64,000 bases of DNA from Parachitinimonas caeni. Its GTDB lineage: Bacteria; Pseudomonadota; Gammaproteobacteria; Burkholderiales; Chitinimonadaceae. The stretch covers positions 104,920 through 168,919 of the forward strand of contig NZ_JARRAF010000010.1 of assembly GCF_030129945.1 (NCBI RefSeq). Reading direction: 5' to 3'. A program made the translations under genes and the position numbers. Within the stretch, counting starts at the first letter, position 1. Every line of letters starts with the position of its first letter. Positions 48,139-56,331 of the stretch are shown one piece after another. Below the pieces are notes generated by a model. That model ran no database searches. It was not told where the DNA came from and saw only the letters and a program-made list of their open reading frames with translations.

Positions 48139-48372
48139 GGCTCGGTTGACGTTTTATTTCCGATCACTCCGGGCCGAGTTTCGGGGTGGGGCGATACCCG
48201 CAAGGAGCAGGCCGTGGCGAGTAAAGCGTTGAGGCCCCAACCGTCACGCCCCCTGGGGAGACGGAGGGCTTCGCCGGATTGAGGCCGGTTACCGTGTTGA
48301 TTGCCAGGCTGTTGGCTTGCCTCAAGCCCAATACCGACGAAACGCGACACGAAAACAAGTGTCAACAGCGCC
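48139..48372. repeat. Copy D of the intergenic repeat family (234 bp, paired ends, TA flanks)
   Basis: Left end GGCTCGGTTGACGTTTTA; right end, read in reverse, GGCGCTGTTGACACTTGT. TA flanks both ends (48137-48138 and 48373-48374). The right TA plus G gives the TAG stop of the gene at 48372-49202. The longest copy; its interior is GC-rich with no supported ORF, so it may be a non-autonomous miniature element. Confidence 0.8.
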
Positions 48373-49202
48373 TAAAACATACCGCGGCCATTCGCCGATT
48401 TGGCAGGAATCGTCTGGATCACATCCCAGTGTTCGGCAATCTTGCCATTCTCGACCCGGAACAAATCGTAGTAGGCGCTGGGTTTACCGGCGAATTCGCC
48501 CTCCGATTGCACCAGAACAAAATTACCTTGGCCAATCACCCGATGCATGCGCTGATACTTGAGGGTGATACCTTGTTCAGCCATCGCCTTCAGTCCCGCC
48601 CCTAACCCAGACAAGCCATCCGCAACGGCTGGGTTGTGTTGAATGTAACGATCGCCATCGAAAAACCTGGGTAGTTGATCCAATTTGCCGTCGAACAAAA
48701 TGGTCTGCATGAATTCGCGGACGAGGGCCTTGTTACTGTCGGTCCTGGCTTGATCCCGCACTTCAGTCACGCCGTCGATCATGCTGTGCCCGCTGGCAGT
48801 CTTTTCCGGATGAACTTGCAGCGCATCCCAATGCTCCAGTACCTGACCATTCTCAACGCGAAATACGTCGAACGCGACCTGACGGTTTTTGCCCCAAGTC
48901 AGCTCACTGTGCGTCACCACCAGGGGACCATCAACCAGCGTGCGTTTGATATCGACTTTGAATGGGTTGGCCGGATCATGAATCTGGTCAAGCAGCTTGA
49001 GCAACCCGGTGCGCCCATCTTCGACCTGTGGGTTGTGCTGAATATACTTTTCGGCCACCCACTTGCGCACGACTTGCTGGTCGCCTTTGGCGATGCCTTG
49101 TTGGTACAACTCGTGAACAATCTGGCGGGCATCAGGCGCTGCAGCCTGAGCCGTCGCAAACACAGAGGAAGAGAGAACGGCGGCAATCAGCAGGGGTTTC
49201 AT
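48372..49202 (-). CDS. Exported protein with two SnoaL-like (NTF2 superfamily) domains
   Basis: 276 residues from ATG 49202 (CGGAG upstream) with signal peptide MKPLLIAAVLSSSVFATAQA; a longer frame to 49394 is rejected. Two copies of a SnoaL-like domain are visible by repeated motifs: EKYIQHNPQVEDGRTGLLKLLDQ...FDVFRVENGQVLEHWDALQ and DRYIQHNPAVADGLSGLGAGLKAM...YDLFRVENGKIAEHWDVIQ. Such domains form ligand pockets; the substrate is unknown. The stop codon is formed with repeat copy D. Confidence 0.82.
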   Translation of the reverse strand: MKPLLIAAVLSSSVFATAQAAAPDARQIVHELYQQGIAKGDQQVVRKWVAEKYIQHNPQVEDGRTGLLKLLDQIHDPANPFKVDIKRTLVDGPLVVTHSELTWGKNRQVAFDVFRVENGQVLEHWDALQVHPEKTASGHSMIDGVTEVRDQARTDSNKALVREFMQTILFDGKLDQLPRFFDGDRYIQHNPAVADGLSGLGAGLKAMAEQGITLKYQRMHRVIGQGNFVLVQSEGEFAGKPSAYYDLFRVENGKIAEHWDVIQTIPAKSANGRGMF

Positions 49203-49572
49203 TTCAGTACTCCGGTTAGTGAATTCATGACCAGCATGGTAAGGACAAACCCGTATCAGCACGAGGTTGAAAGTGGCAGCCTTATGGTCAAAATCAGACA
49301 TCTCATCAGCAGGCCAGGTTGAGAGGAGCTCCCTCCGGCAAGGAATGAACTGAGGCTGATCAGGCGTGGCAGCCCCGGTATTGCAAGACTGCACGAATCA
49401 CCCTTTCAAGGCCAAATAGCTGCTTTTCACCTATAAACACAGCAAGGCTCTGCTGAGGTGACATTGAGTATGTGCCGGGAATCGGGACTAGCACAGCCAT
49501 GTGTCGCACGATGGAGTGTGATGAATCGTCCATTCATCCCCTTTCCAGACCCGCTTACCGCAGGGAGCAGGA

Positions 49573-50841
49573 ATGCGCTGGTATCCGCTGATCTTACTCG
49601 CCGCGTCGGGTAGCCTGACGCCGGCCCACGCCGAGTCTTTGCCTGACTGGCTGAAAGTCGATGGTTTTGGGACGATCGGAATCTTGTATGCAGACGACCC
49701 GATCGCCACTGTCCGCACCGATGGGCGCAACAGTTCTGGCGCGCAAAACGAAACGCGCTACGATCAGGACAGTGTGTTGGGCCTGCAACTCACTGTGCGG
49801 CCTGAAGGGCCGTTCAATGCAGGGTTCCAGCTCATCTCCAAGAAGAACAGTGAAGCAACCCATCGTCCGAGGGTGCAATGGGCTTATCTGGGCTGGGAGC
49901 CGAACAGCAGTGTGCATATGAAGGTAGGCCGCGCGGTTGCGCCTGTCTTTGCGCTATCAGATGTCAACGATGTTCATTATTCGCAGATCACCGCTCAGCC
50001 CCCCAATAGCGTTTACGCCAATAACTCCGTCACCTACAACGACGGCCTGACCGGCACTTGGGAGCACACTTTCGGCAGCGACAAGCTGACTGTTGAGGGA
50101 TATGCCGGCAAAACCAATATCGACACTTCGCGCCTGTTCATTGATGTCCCGCGCCAGGCTGGACTGTCGCTCAGCTGGAACCGCGATGCGCTGACCCTGC
50201 GCGGCGGCTATTCCTACGCCAGGGCAGTGGTCGGAATTCCGCCAGGTGGCACCATTGATCAATTTTTCAAGATCACACGGGCAGCCCAGGGGCTGGGTCT
50301 GTGCAGCAACTGTGAGGCGTTCATAGATCACCAGCTCAAACTCAACGGCACGACCAACCATGTCTCCAGCCTCGGCCTGACTTGGGACGATGGAGCGAAT
50401 GTCGTGCAGGCCGAGTGGGCACAGCGTACTTCCGACTCGGCCATTCTGTCGGGTTCTGCCGGCTGGTATGTGACCCTGGCCCGGCGCTGGGGGGCTTTTA
50501 CCCCCTATTTGATGTTCAGCGCCATCAAACCCGTTGCCGAACCCATCAATCTCAAGCTCACCCCTCCAGCCCGGCCCACAGCCTCGCAGACCGCCATTTT
50601 GAATGCACTGGAAGGCGCCAACGCCTCTAACTTCACAGGGCAGTTTCACCGCCGGCAACAGGCGCTGGGGCTACGCTGGGATCTTTACCGGAATCTGGCG
50701 CTGAAGCTGCAGTGGGACACCTACAAAATCGACAATCCACTATGGGGCAGTGCCACGGTCGTCACGTTTCCTCAGGGCCCACAGTCGAAGTTTGATGGCA
50801 GGGTGAACACTTACAGTCTGAATCTGGACTTTCTGTTCTGA
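49573..50841 (+). CDS. Outer-membrane porin-like beta-barrel protein
   Basis: 422 residues, AGGGAGCAGGA before ATG, signal peptide ending PAHA. Many alternating strands, a Gly/Tyr/Asn-rich composition and a terminal LNLDFLF ending in aromatic Phe support a barrel in the outer membrane. KVDGFGTIGILYAD resembles the start of Gram-negative porins. No specific substrate. Followed nine bases later by a small phosphate-binding-like gene. Confidence 0.78.
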   Translation: MRWYPLILLAASGSLTPAHAESLPDWLKVDGFGTIGILYADDPIATVRTDGRNSSGAQNETRYDQDSVLGLQLTVRPEGPFNAGFQLISKKNSEATHRPRVQWAYLGWEPNSSVHMKVGRAVAPVFALSDVNDVHYSQITAQPPNSVYANNSVTYNDGLTGTWEHTFGSDKLTVEGYAGKTNIDTSRLFIDVPRQAGLSLSWNRDALTLRGGYSYARAVVGIPPGGTIDQFFKITRAAQGLGLCSNCEAFIDHQLKLNGTTNHVSSLGLTWDDGANVVQAEWAQRTSDSAILSGSAGWYVTLARRWGAFTPYLMFSAIKPVAEPINLKLTPPARPTASQTAILNALEGANASNFTGQFHRRQQALGLRWDLYRNLALKLQWDTYKIDNPLWGSATVVTFPQGPQSKFDGRVNTYSLNLDFLF

Positions 50842-50850
50842 GAGGCGGCG

Positions 50851-51285
50851 ATGAACAACACTCTACGCCGTTCCATGATCTGGCCTCTATTGCTGCTGAC
50901 GCTGACCTGTTTCGTACCATCCCATGCCGAGCTAGTCGTCGTTGTCGGTGCAGGCAGCACCGTCAGCACTTTAAGCAAAGAGCAACTGATAGACCTCTAT
51001 CTGCGTCGTCTCAAGGATTTTCCTGGCAGTAACGACACCGCCACGCCCTTGATATACAACAGCGGCCCACTGCGGAGCGAATTTCTGCAAAACGTGCTGG
51101 GGCGCAGCGATGCACAGGTCAAAGCGATCTGGGCCCGCTACACCTTTACCGGCAAGGCACAGGCACCCCGTACCGTCGAGAACCCGGAAGAAGTGAAGCA
51201 GCTGCTGGCGGCGCATCCCAAGATGATTGGGTACCTGAATCGGGGGGATGTCGATGCCAGTGTCAAGGTGGTACTGGTGCCCTAG
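50851..51285 (+). CDS. Small exported PstS-like (phosphate-binding) protein
   Basis: 144 residues, signal peptide ending SHAE. Resembles the PstS-type domain of phosphate-binding proteins: VVVVGAGSTVSTLSKEQLIDLYLRRLKDFPG, FLQNVLGRSDAQVKAIWARYTFTGKAQAP and KMIGYLNRGDVDASVKVV. About half a full PstS, so ligand binding is uncertain. It directly follows the porin gene, probably as one operon. Its TAG stop is TA plus the first G of repeat copy E. Confidence 0.8.
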   Translation: MNNTLRRSMIWPLLLLTLTCFVPSHAELVVVVGAGSTVSTLSKEQLIDLYLRRLKDFPGSNDTATPLIYNSGPLRSEFLQNVLGRSDAQVKAIWARYTFTGKAQAPRTVENPEEVKQLLAAHPKMIGYLNRGDVDASVKVVLVP

Positions 51286-51308
51286 GCTCTGTTGACGTCA
51301 GGTTTCCG
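51285..51308 (+). repeat. Copy E of the intergenic repeat family (left end)
   Basis: GGCTCTGTTGACGTCAGG followed by TTTCCGG; TA precedes it (51283-51284) and completes the stop codon of the gene before it. No right end found. Confidence 0.65.
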
Positions 51309-51334
51309 GCCGCACTCCCCCTGCCGGCAACCGA

Positions 51335-52093
51335 TCAGGGCAGCGGGAATCGACCTTCAGTCTTGAGGATGACCAAGCCCCGGTTAAGCGCACTGAGTTT
51401 AGCCTCGTAGCCCGGCACGCTTTTGCTGAACGCCACATAAAGCGGCAAGGTGTCGATGACGCGGCCACTGAAGATCACTTTGCCTCGCAGATTGCTCAGG
51501 CTGGTTTTCAGCAGATGTTCGGCCAGACGCCTGTCCACCAAAGCCACATCAATCCGGCCGGCAGCCAGTTTGCGTAGATTGGTTGCATCATCAACGGTTT
51601 CCTCCGTCTTGGGCTTGAGTCGGGTAATCACGTCAGGATTGCGATAATCACGCACCGTTCCCACGATCAGGCCGTCCAGCGTCTCCAGGCGTTTACGGTC
51701 GAACTGATTGACCACGCTCAGGTAATAGCCGATCTCGTTGGCGGCTGTCGGTTCGGAAAAGGCGAAGTTTCTCGCGCGCTCCTCGCTGTGCCAGATACCG
51801 ACGATGCCGTCGAAATAGCCACGCTGCGCTTCCTGCAAAGCGCGGGCCCATGGCATGAACTCAATGGTGGCCGCATAGCCTGCACGATGAAATGCATCGA
51901 CCACCAAAGCACCGAGGATGCCCTGCCCGGGCAGGTCGCTGGCGTAGTACGGCGGGAACTCTGTAGACACCAACCTGACCTTGAGTGCGCCGGGCTGATG
52001 CTGCGCCCAAGCCGATGTCGGCAACAGTCCACCAAGGCAGAATGCCCCCAGTACGCCGCATAACAACCTGCGTCGCCTTGAACTTCCGATCAT
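51335..52093 (-). CDS. Orphan periplasmic substrate-binding protein, family 3
   Basis: 252 residues with a signal peptide ending SAWA. SBP_bac_3-type pattern: VRLVSTEFPPYYASDLPGQGILGALVVDAFHRAGYAATIEFMPWARALQEAQRGYFDGIVGIWHSEERARNFAFSEP. No transporter genes adjacent. Starts about 70 bases from the AI-2E gene end on the same strand; co-transcription is uncertain. Ligand unknown. Confidence 0.83.
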   Translation of the reverse strand: MIGSSRRRRLLCGVLGAFCLGGLLPTSAWAQHQPGALKVRLVSTEFPPYYASDLPGQGILGALVVDAFHRAGYAATIEFMPWARALQEAQRGYFDGIVGIWHSEERARNFAFSEPTAANEIGYYLSVVNQFDRKRLETLDGLIVGTVRDYRNPDVITRLKPKTEETVDDATNLRKLAAGRIDVALVDRRLAEHLLKTSLSNLRGKVIFSGRVIDTLPLYVAFSKSVPGYEAKLSALNRGLVILKTEGRFPLP

Positions 52094-52159
52094 CCGCTCC
52101 CCCTTTGCTGCGCGACCTCAGGCGATCCCGCATTGAAATACCTTCGCTGCCTTGCTGGT

Positions 52160-53161
52160 TCAGATCAACTCGACCCGCATCAGCTCACGCTTCATATAAG
52201 CGTAGTAGATTGGCGCGGCCACCACACCTGCCAAGCCAAACGCCGCCTCCATCAGCAGCATGGCGGTCAGAAGCTCCCAGGCGCTGGACTGGATGCGCGA
52301 GCCGACAATACGCGCATTCAGGAAGTACTCGACCTTATGGATGACAACCAGGAAAGTCAGCGCCGCAATCGCCACCGGAAAGGAGATCGACAGAGAAACG
52401 ATCACGATCACCGTATTCGAAATGAGGTTGCCCAGCACAGGCACCAGTCCGGCGAAGAAGGTCACGGCAATCAAGACCTTGAGCATGGGCAAGTGAATGC
52501 CAAACAGTGGCAAGGCCACACCCAGGAACAACCAGGTGAAGAAGGTATTGACCGCAGCAATCTGCACCTGCGCAAAAACGATGTCGCGGAAGGCGTTCGA
52601 CAATAACGAAAGCCGTTCAGTGATTGCCTGGGCCAACGGGCCAACACGCTTCTCCGGGTTGACTTCGTGCAGCGCAACCAGCGCCCCCAGCACCATCCCC
52701 ACCAGAATATGCGTCAGCACCAGTCCGACTTCCTTGCTGACCGTACCCAGCATTCCGGCATGCTGTCGCAACAGGGCGGACGCGGCAGATTTCAGCTCAC
52801 CGACATCTGCCGGCAGATAGGGCAACAAGACTTCCGGCAGCCGTCCGCGCAACCCATCAATGATCTCAGCCAGCTTCACCATCAGCACGGGCAGGCTACC
52901 CGAGTCGCTGCGAAAAAATGCGGTCGTACGCAAGACCAGCACCGTCAGCGCAATCACAACCAGACTGGAAATGAAGGCGACTGCAATCAGCTTGGGTCGG
53001 CCGCCGATCCGCCCCCGAACAACCAGTGGCGCCAAGATATCCACCAGCTGGACAACCAGCAAACCGGCCAGCAACGATGGCAACAAGTGGGCAAACATGA
53101 CAAAAACCAGCCCAAGCCCGATAAACAGATAGCTGGCGATATTGATGGTGCGTGGGGACAC
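52160..53161 (-). CDS. AI-2E family transporter
   Basis: 333 residues, GTG start with GAGGA upstream. About eight membrane helices. The family name comes from autoinducer-2 export, but members also export other small molecules and ions. Hydrophobic blocks: INIASYLFIGLGLVFVMFAHLLPSLLAGLLVVQLV, VLTHILVGMVLGALVAL, LIAVTFFAGLVPVLGNLISNTVIVIVSLSI and VVAAPIYYAYMKREL. Preceded on its own strand by a terminator-like hairpin at 53254-53297, possibly an attenuator. Confidence 0.85.
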   Translation of the reverse strand: MSPRTINIASYLFIGLGLVFVMFAHLLPSLLAGLLVVQLVDILAPLVVRGRIGGRPKLIAVAFISSLVVIALTVLVLRTTAFFRSDSGSLPVLMVKLAEIIDGLRGRLPEVLLPYLPADVGELKSAASALLRQHAGMLGTVSKEVGLVLTHILVGMVLGALVALHEVNPEKRVGPLAQAITERLSLLSNAFRDIVFAQVQIAAVNTFFTWLFLGVALPLFGIHLPMLKVLIAVTFFAGLVPVLGNLISNTVIVIVSLSISFPVAIAALTFLVVIHKVEYFLNARIVGSRIQSSAWELLTAMLLMEAAFGLAGVVAAPIYYAYMKRELMRVELI

Positions 53162-53253
53162 TTGGAATCCTCGTCATTGGGGTTGGTCCAAACATCGTAG
53201 CCCGAATAAACGGCGAGCGGGCAACTGGCAAGCGCTCGAATGCCCGAAGAATG

Positions 53254-53297
53254 AAAAAACCCGGCCTCTGCCGCATCACAACCAGCCGGGCAGGCCG
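53254..53297 (-). terminator. Terminator-like hairpin upstream of the AI-2E gene
   Basis: On the minus strand CGGCCTGCC and GGCAGAGGCCG pair (two-base bulge) and are followed by GGTTTTTTC. It lies about 93 bases before the AI-2E start, in the same direction; the only gene further upstream (mmsA) is on the other strand. So a leader or small RNA on the minus strand must end here. Confidence 0.6.
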
Positions 53298-53454
53298 AGG
53301 TAGTCGTACAATGCGCCCGGACGCCGCCTGCCAACAGCCACCCGGGCAGGCGCGACGGGCGGCAGCCCGTCATCACCGCTTACCCGCGGCGATGGCGTGT
53401 GCGGCCCGACAGGCGGAATAACCGCCAGAACATCCCACCAAACAGGAGTGAGAC

Positions 53455-54954
53455 ATGCCGATTTCCACCGTAAAACTGTTGATCGATGGCGAGTTCGTAG
53501 AATCGCGCACCAACGAATGGCGCGACGTCGTGAACCCCGCCACGCAGGAAGTGCTAGCCCGCGTGCCGTTTGCTACGGCCGACGAGATGAGTGCGGCGGT
53601 AGCCGCCGCCAAGCGTGCCTTCCCGGCCTGGCGCGACACGCCTATCGCCCAACGGGCACGGGTATTCCTGAAGTTGCAGCAACTGATTCGCGACAATATT
53701 GATGAGCTGGCCCGCACCCTGACTACCGAACAGGGTAAAACGCTGGCCGATGCTCAGGGCGATGTCTTCCGTGGACTGGAAGTCGTTGAACATGCCTGCT
53801 CGGTTGGCACGCTGCAGCTGGGAGAGTTTGCTGAAAACGTTGCAGGCGGCGTAGACACCTACACCCTGCGCCAGCCACTTGGCGTCTGCGCGGGCATCAC
53901 CCCGTTCAACTTCCCGGCGATGATCCCGCTCTGGATGTTCCCGATGGCCTGCGTGCTGGGCAACACCTTTGTTCTCAAACCGTCTGAACAAGACCCGATG
54001 ACACCGATGCTGCTGGCCGATCTTGCCCAGCGCGCCGGCTTGCCCAAGGGAGTTCTCAACGTTGTGCACGGGGGCCCCGACGCCGTCAATGCCATCTGCG
54101 ATCACCCGGATATCAAGGCCATTTCCTTCGTCGGCTCGGTTGGCGTAGGCACCCACGTCTACCGCCGTGGTTCGGAGGCTGGCAAGCGCGTGCAAGCCAT
54201 GCTGGGCGCCAAGAACCACGCCACCTTCATGCCGGATTCGAACAAAGACCAAGCCATCAACGCACTGGTCGGCGCCGCTTTCGGGGCTGCGGGTCAGCGC
54301 TGCATGGCGATTTCCGTCGGCGTACTGGTTGGAGAAGCCAAGGCCTGGATTCCAGAGATCGTCTCCAAGGCCAAGCAGCTGAGCGTCAATGGTGGTCTGG
54401 AACCCCATACCGACGTCGGCCCGCTGATCAACAAGCGCGCCAAAGAGCGGGTGGAAAGCCTGATTGCCGCCGGTGTTGCCGAAGGCGCCACGCTGGAACT
54501 CGACGGCCGTCAGCCTCAGGTTGCCCGTTACCCGAATGGCAACTTTGTTGGCCCGACCATCTTCTCTGGCGTCAAACCCGAGATGACGATCTACCGCGAA
54601 GAGATCTTCGGGCCGGTGCTGTGCCTGATCACCGTGGATACGCTGGATGAAGCCATTGCCATCACCAACGCCAACCCTTATGGCAACGGTACGGCCATCT
54701 TCACCCAGTCTGGTGCAGCGGCCCGCAAGTTCCAGAACCAGATTGACGCTGGCCAGGTTGGCATCAATGTGCCGATTCCCGTGCCGGTCCCGTTCTTCAG
54801 CTTCACTGGCTCTCGCGGCTCCAAGCTGGGCGATCTGGGCCCTTACGGCAAGGAAGTGGTGCGCTTCTATACCCAAACCAAGACCGTTACAGCCCGTTGG
54901 TTTGATGACGAAACGGTCGCAGGCAAGGTCAATACCACCATCACCCTGCGCTAA
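53455..54954 (+). CDS. mmsA: CoA-acylating methylmalonate-semialdehyde dehydrogenase
   Basis: 499 residues, AGGAG upstream. Converts methylmalonate semialdehyde to propionyl-CoA (and malonate semialdehyde to acetyl-CoA) in valine and related catabolism. ALDH fold: [32 protein letters not shown], and catalytic Cys in [28 protein letters not shown] near the C-terminus is typical of MmsA. Not next to other valine-breakdown genes. Followed by a strong terminator. Confidence 0.95.
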   Translation: MPISTVKLLIDGEFVESRTNEWRDVVNPATQEVLARVPFATADEMSAAVAAAKRAFPAWRDTPIAQRARVFLKLQQLIRDNIDELARTLTTEQGKTLADAQGDVFRGLEVVEHACSVGTLQLGEFAENVAGGVDTYTLRQPLGVCAGITPFNFPAMIPLWMFPMACVLGNTFVLKPSEQDPMTPMLLADLAQRAGLPKGVLNVVHGGPDAVNAICDHPDIKAISFVGSVGVGTHVYRRGSEAGKRVQAMLGAKNHATFMPDSNKDQAINALVGAAFGAAGQRCMAISVGVLVGEAKAWIPEIVSKAKQLSVNGGLEPHTDVGPLINKRAKERVESLIAAGVAEGATLELDGRQPQVARYPNGNFVGPTIFSGVKPEMTIYREEIFGPVLCLITVDTLDEAIAITNANPYGNGTAIFTQSGAAARKFQNQIDAGQVGINVPIPVPVPFFSFTGSRGSKLGDLGPYGKEVVRFYTQTKTVTARWFDDETVAGKVNTTITLR

Positions 54955-55279
54955 TAGCCACCGAAGGCTGCCCGTCATGGGCTGCACTGAATAAACAGCC
55001 CGGCTCATCCTTTTTATACACGGGATGGGTCGGGCTGTTTGTTTTGACTTGGCCGATTTATATTTTCAAGCCGGCGATATATTGCCTATCAAACCATTCA
55101 CGAGACTCTTGCCCAGTCGATATATTCATACACTACGCAGCAGAAATATAAACAAACCCCAAGAAATCCGATAAAATATCGCTGCAACTTTTTGTTGCCA
55201 GTCATGCCAGACTTTTTCAGAAAATTGCTAATTGACTGGTATCGACTGATTCCAAATCAAACAATAAACAGGAAATCTT
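54955..55279. other. Spacer between mmsA and the AT-rich secreted-protein gene
   Basis: About 325 bases. Its first part holds the mmsA terminator; the second part (from about 55050) is AT-rich and presumably carries the promoter of the gene at 55280. No other gene seen. Confidence 0.5.
54994..55040 (+). terminator. Terminator after mmsA
   Basis: AAACAGCCCG and CGGGCTGTTT arms, extended by CTCATCC/GGATGGG, form a long stem followed by GTTTTG. Confidence 0.85.
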
Positions 55280-56242
55280 ATGCGACAATTCAAACTTGGC
55301 AAACTCGCCATTATTGCAGCCCTTTTTATAAGTCCCATTAGCGCGCAGGCAACCTGGGTGCAAGAACTCGACCATTTTGACTATACCTTGATATATGGTA
55401 GAAATGGCAGCAACCGAAAATTGGTTGATCCCACCCAGACGATCAAACAGGTTACCGACAAAACCGCCGATATTCTTGCCTACAAAAAAGCATTAGCCAC
55501 TTTGGCGGAAAGTGAAGTACAAAAGGCCATTGCAGGAAAGGCGACGCTGAAGGGATTTAATTTCAAAATGGTCGGCCCGCTGGTTATCAGGCTGGAAGGC
55601 AACGATAAAGGCAAGATCATTGCCCGGATTGGTGGCATGCAACTGGATGCACATGCCAATCTTCATGCCAAATGGACAATTGATGCCGATGTGGCGATTT
55701 CTTCCAATCCTATCTGGTTAAAGGCAGAATACGATCCGAATACTGGTAAATTATCGAATGCCGTTCCCGAAAATCTGGATATCCGTACCAACGTCAGCGT
55801 CAGCACCATTCTTGATTATATTCCTGGCTTCACCCAGCTCATTACCAATCGCGTCTCTGATCATTTCTCCCGAGAATTACACGATATGGTCTATAACTCG
55901 CTTAACCAAAAGCTGGCCACCACTTCGCGCGATTTTCTTGGGCTGGATGAAATAATTCCGCCCGGCACCGTATTTGACCCAATCAGCGGCAAGGACATGA
56001 GCAGCAAAATCAAAGAGGGTTTTGCCAATCTGATCAGCGGCGAAAAGATCGAAGTGGCTTTGGATGAAAACCAGATCTGGTATTACGGCTTCAAGAAGTC
56101 ATTCCAGATGTATTCGCTGAAAGTGACATTTGGCGATACCACCAGTCTCAGTTTTGTCAATTACCCCGCTTATCGACAAGCCTGGGATGATTGCCCTAAC
56201 TCGCCGTTGATTTGCCGCGACCCACACGAAGTCATTGACTAA
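55280..56242 (+). CDS. Secreted protein of unknown function, AT-rich
   Basis: 320 residues with a signal peptide MRQFKLGKLAIIAALFISPISAQA. No family recognised. The mature part has long amphipathic stretches (VTDKTADILAYKKALATLAESEVQKAIAG and HDMVYNSLNQKLATTSRDFLGLDE) and a mainly beta middle (LVIRLEGNDKGKIIARIGGMQLDAHANLHAKWTIDADVAIS). Four Cys pairs are not apparent; two Cys lie near the end (DDCPNSPLICRD). Codon use is more AT-rich than in its neighbours, suggesting recent acquisition or different selection. Own terminator follows. Confidence 0.7.
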   Translation: MRQFKLGKLAIIAALFISPISAQATWVQELDHFDYTLIYGRNGSNRKLVDPTQTIKQVTDKTADILAYKKALATLAESEVQKAIAGKATLKGFNFKMVGPLVIRLEGNDKGKIIARIGGMQLDAHANLHAKWTIDADVAISSNPIWLKAEYDPNTGKLSNAVPENLDIRTNVSVSTILDYIPGFTQLITNRVSDHFSRELHDMVYNSLNQKLATTSRDFLGLDEIIPPGTVFDPISGKDMSSKIKEGFANLISGEKIEVALDENQIWYYGFKKSFQMYSLKVTFGDTTSLSFVNYPAYRQAWDDCPNSPLICRDPHEVID

Positions 56243-56278
56243 ATCATTATTGAAGTCGCTGCACTTTTGAAGTCACCA

Positions 56279-56308
56279 CAAACTGCCCGTCCGAGTACGG
56301 GCAGTTTG
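56279..56308. terminator. Terminator between converging genes at 56242 and 56332
   Basis: CAAACTGCCCG and CGGGCAGTTTG form a perfect 11-bp stem. The arms give T-rich sides in both directions. Confidence 0.82.
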
Positions 56309-56331
56309 TCTTGCGGGAATGGCCACTACGC

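Noticed and set aside
53554..55008. 484-codon open frame on the minus strand
   Set aside because: It lies fully opposite mmsA, has no family pattern (rich in Gly, His, Gln, Arg) and is explained by the codon bias of the real gene.
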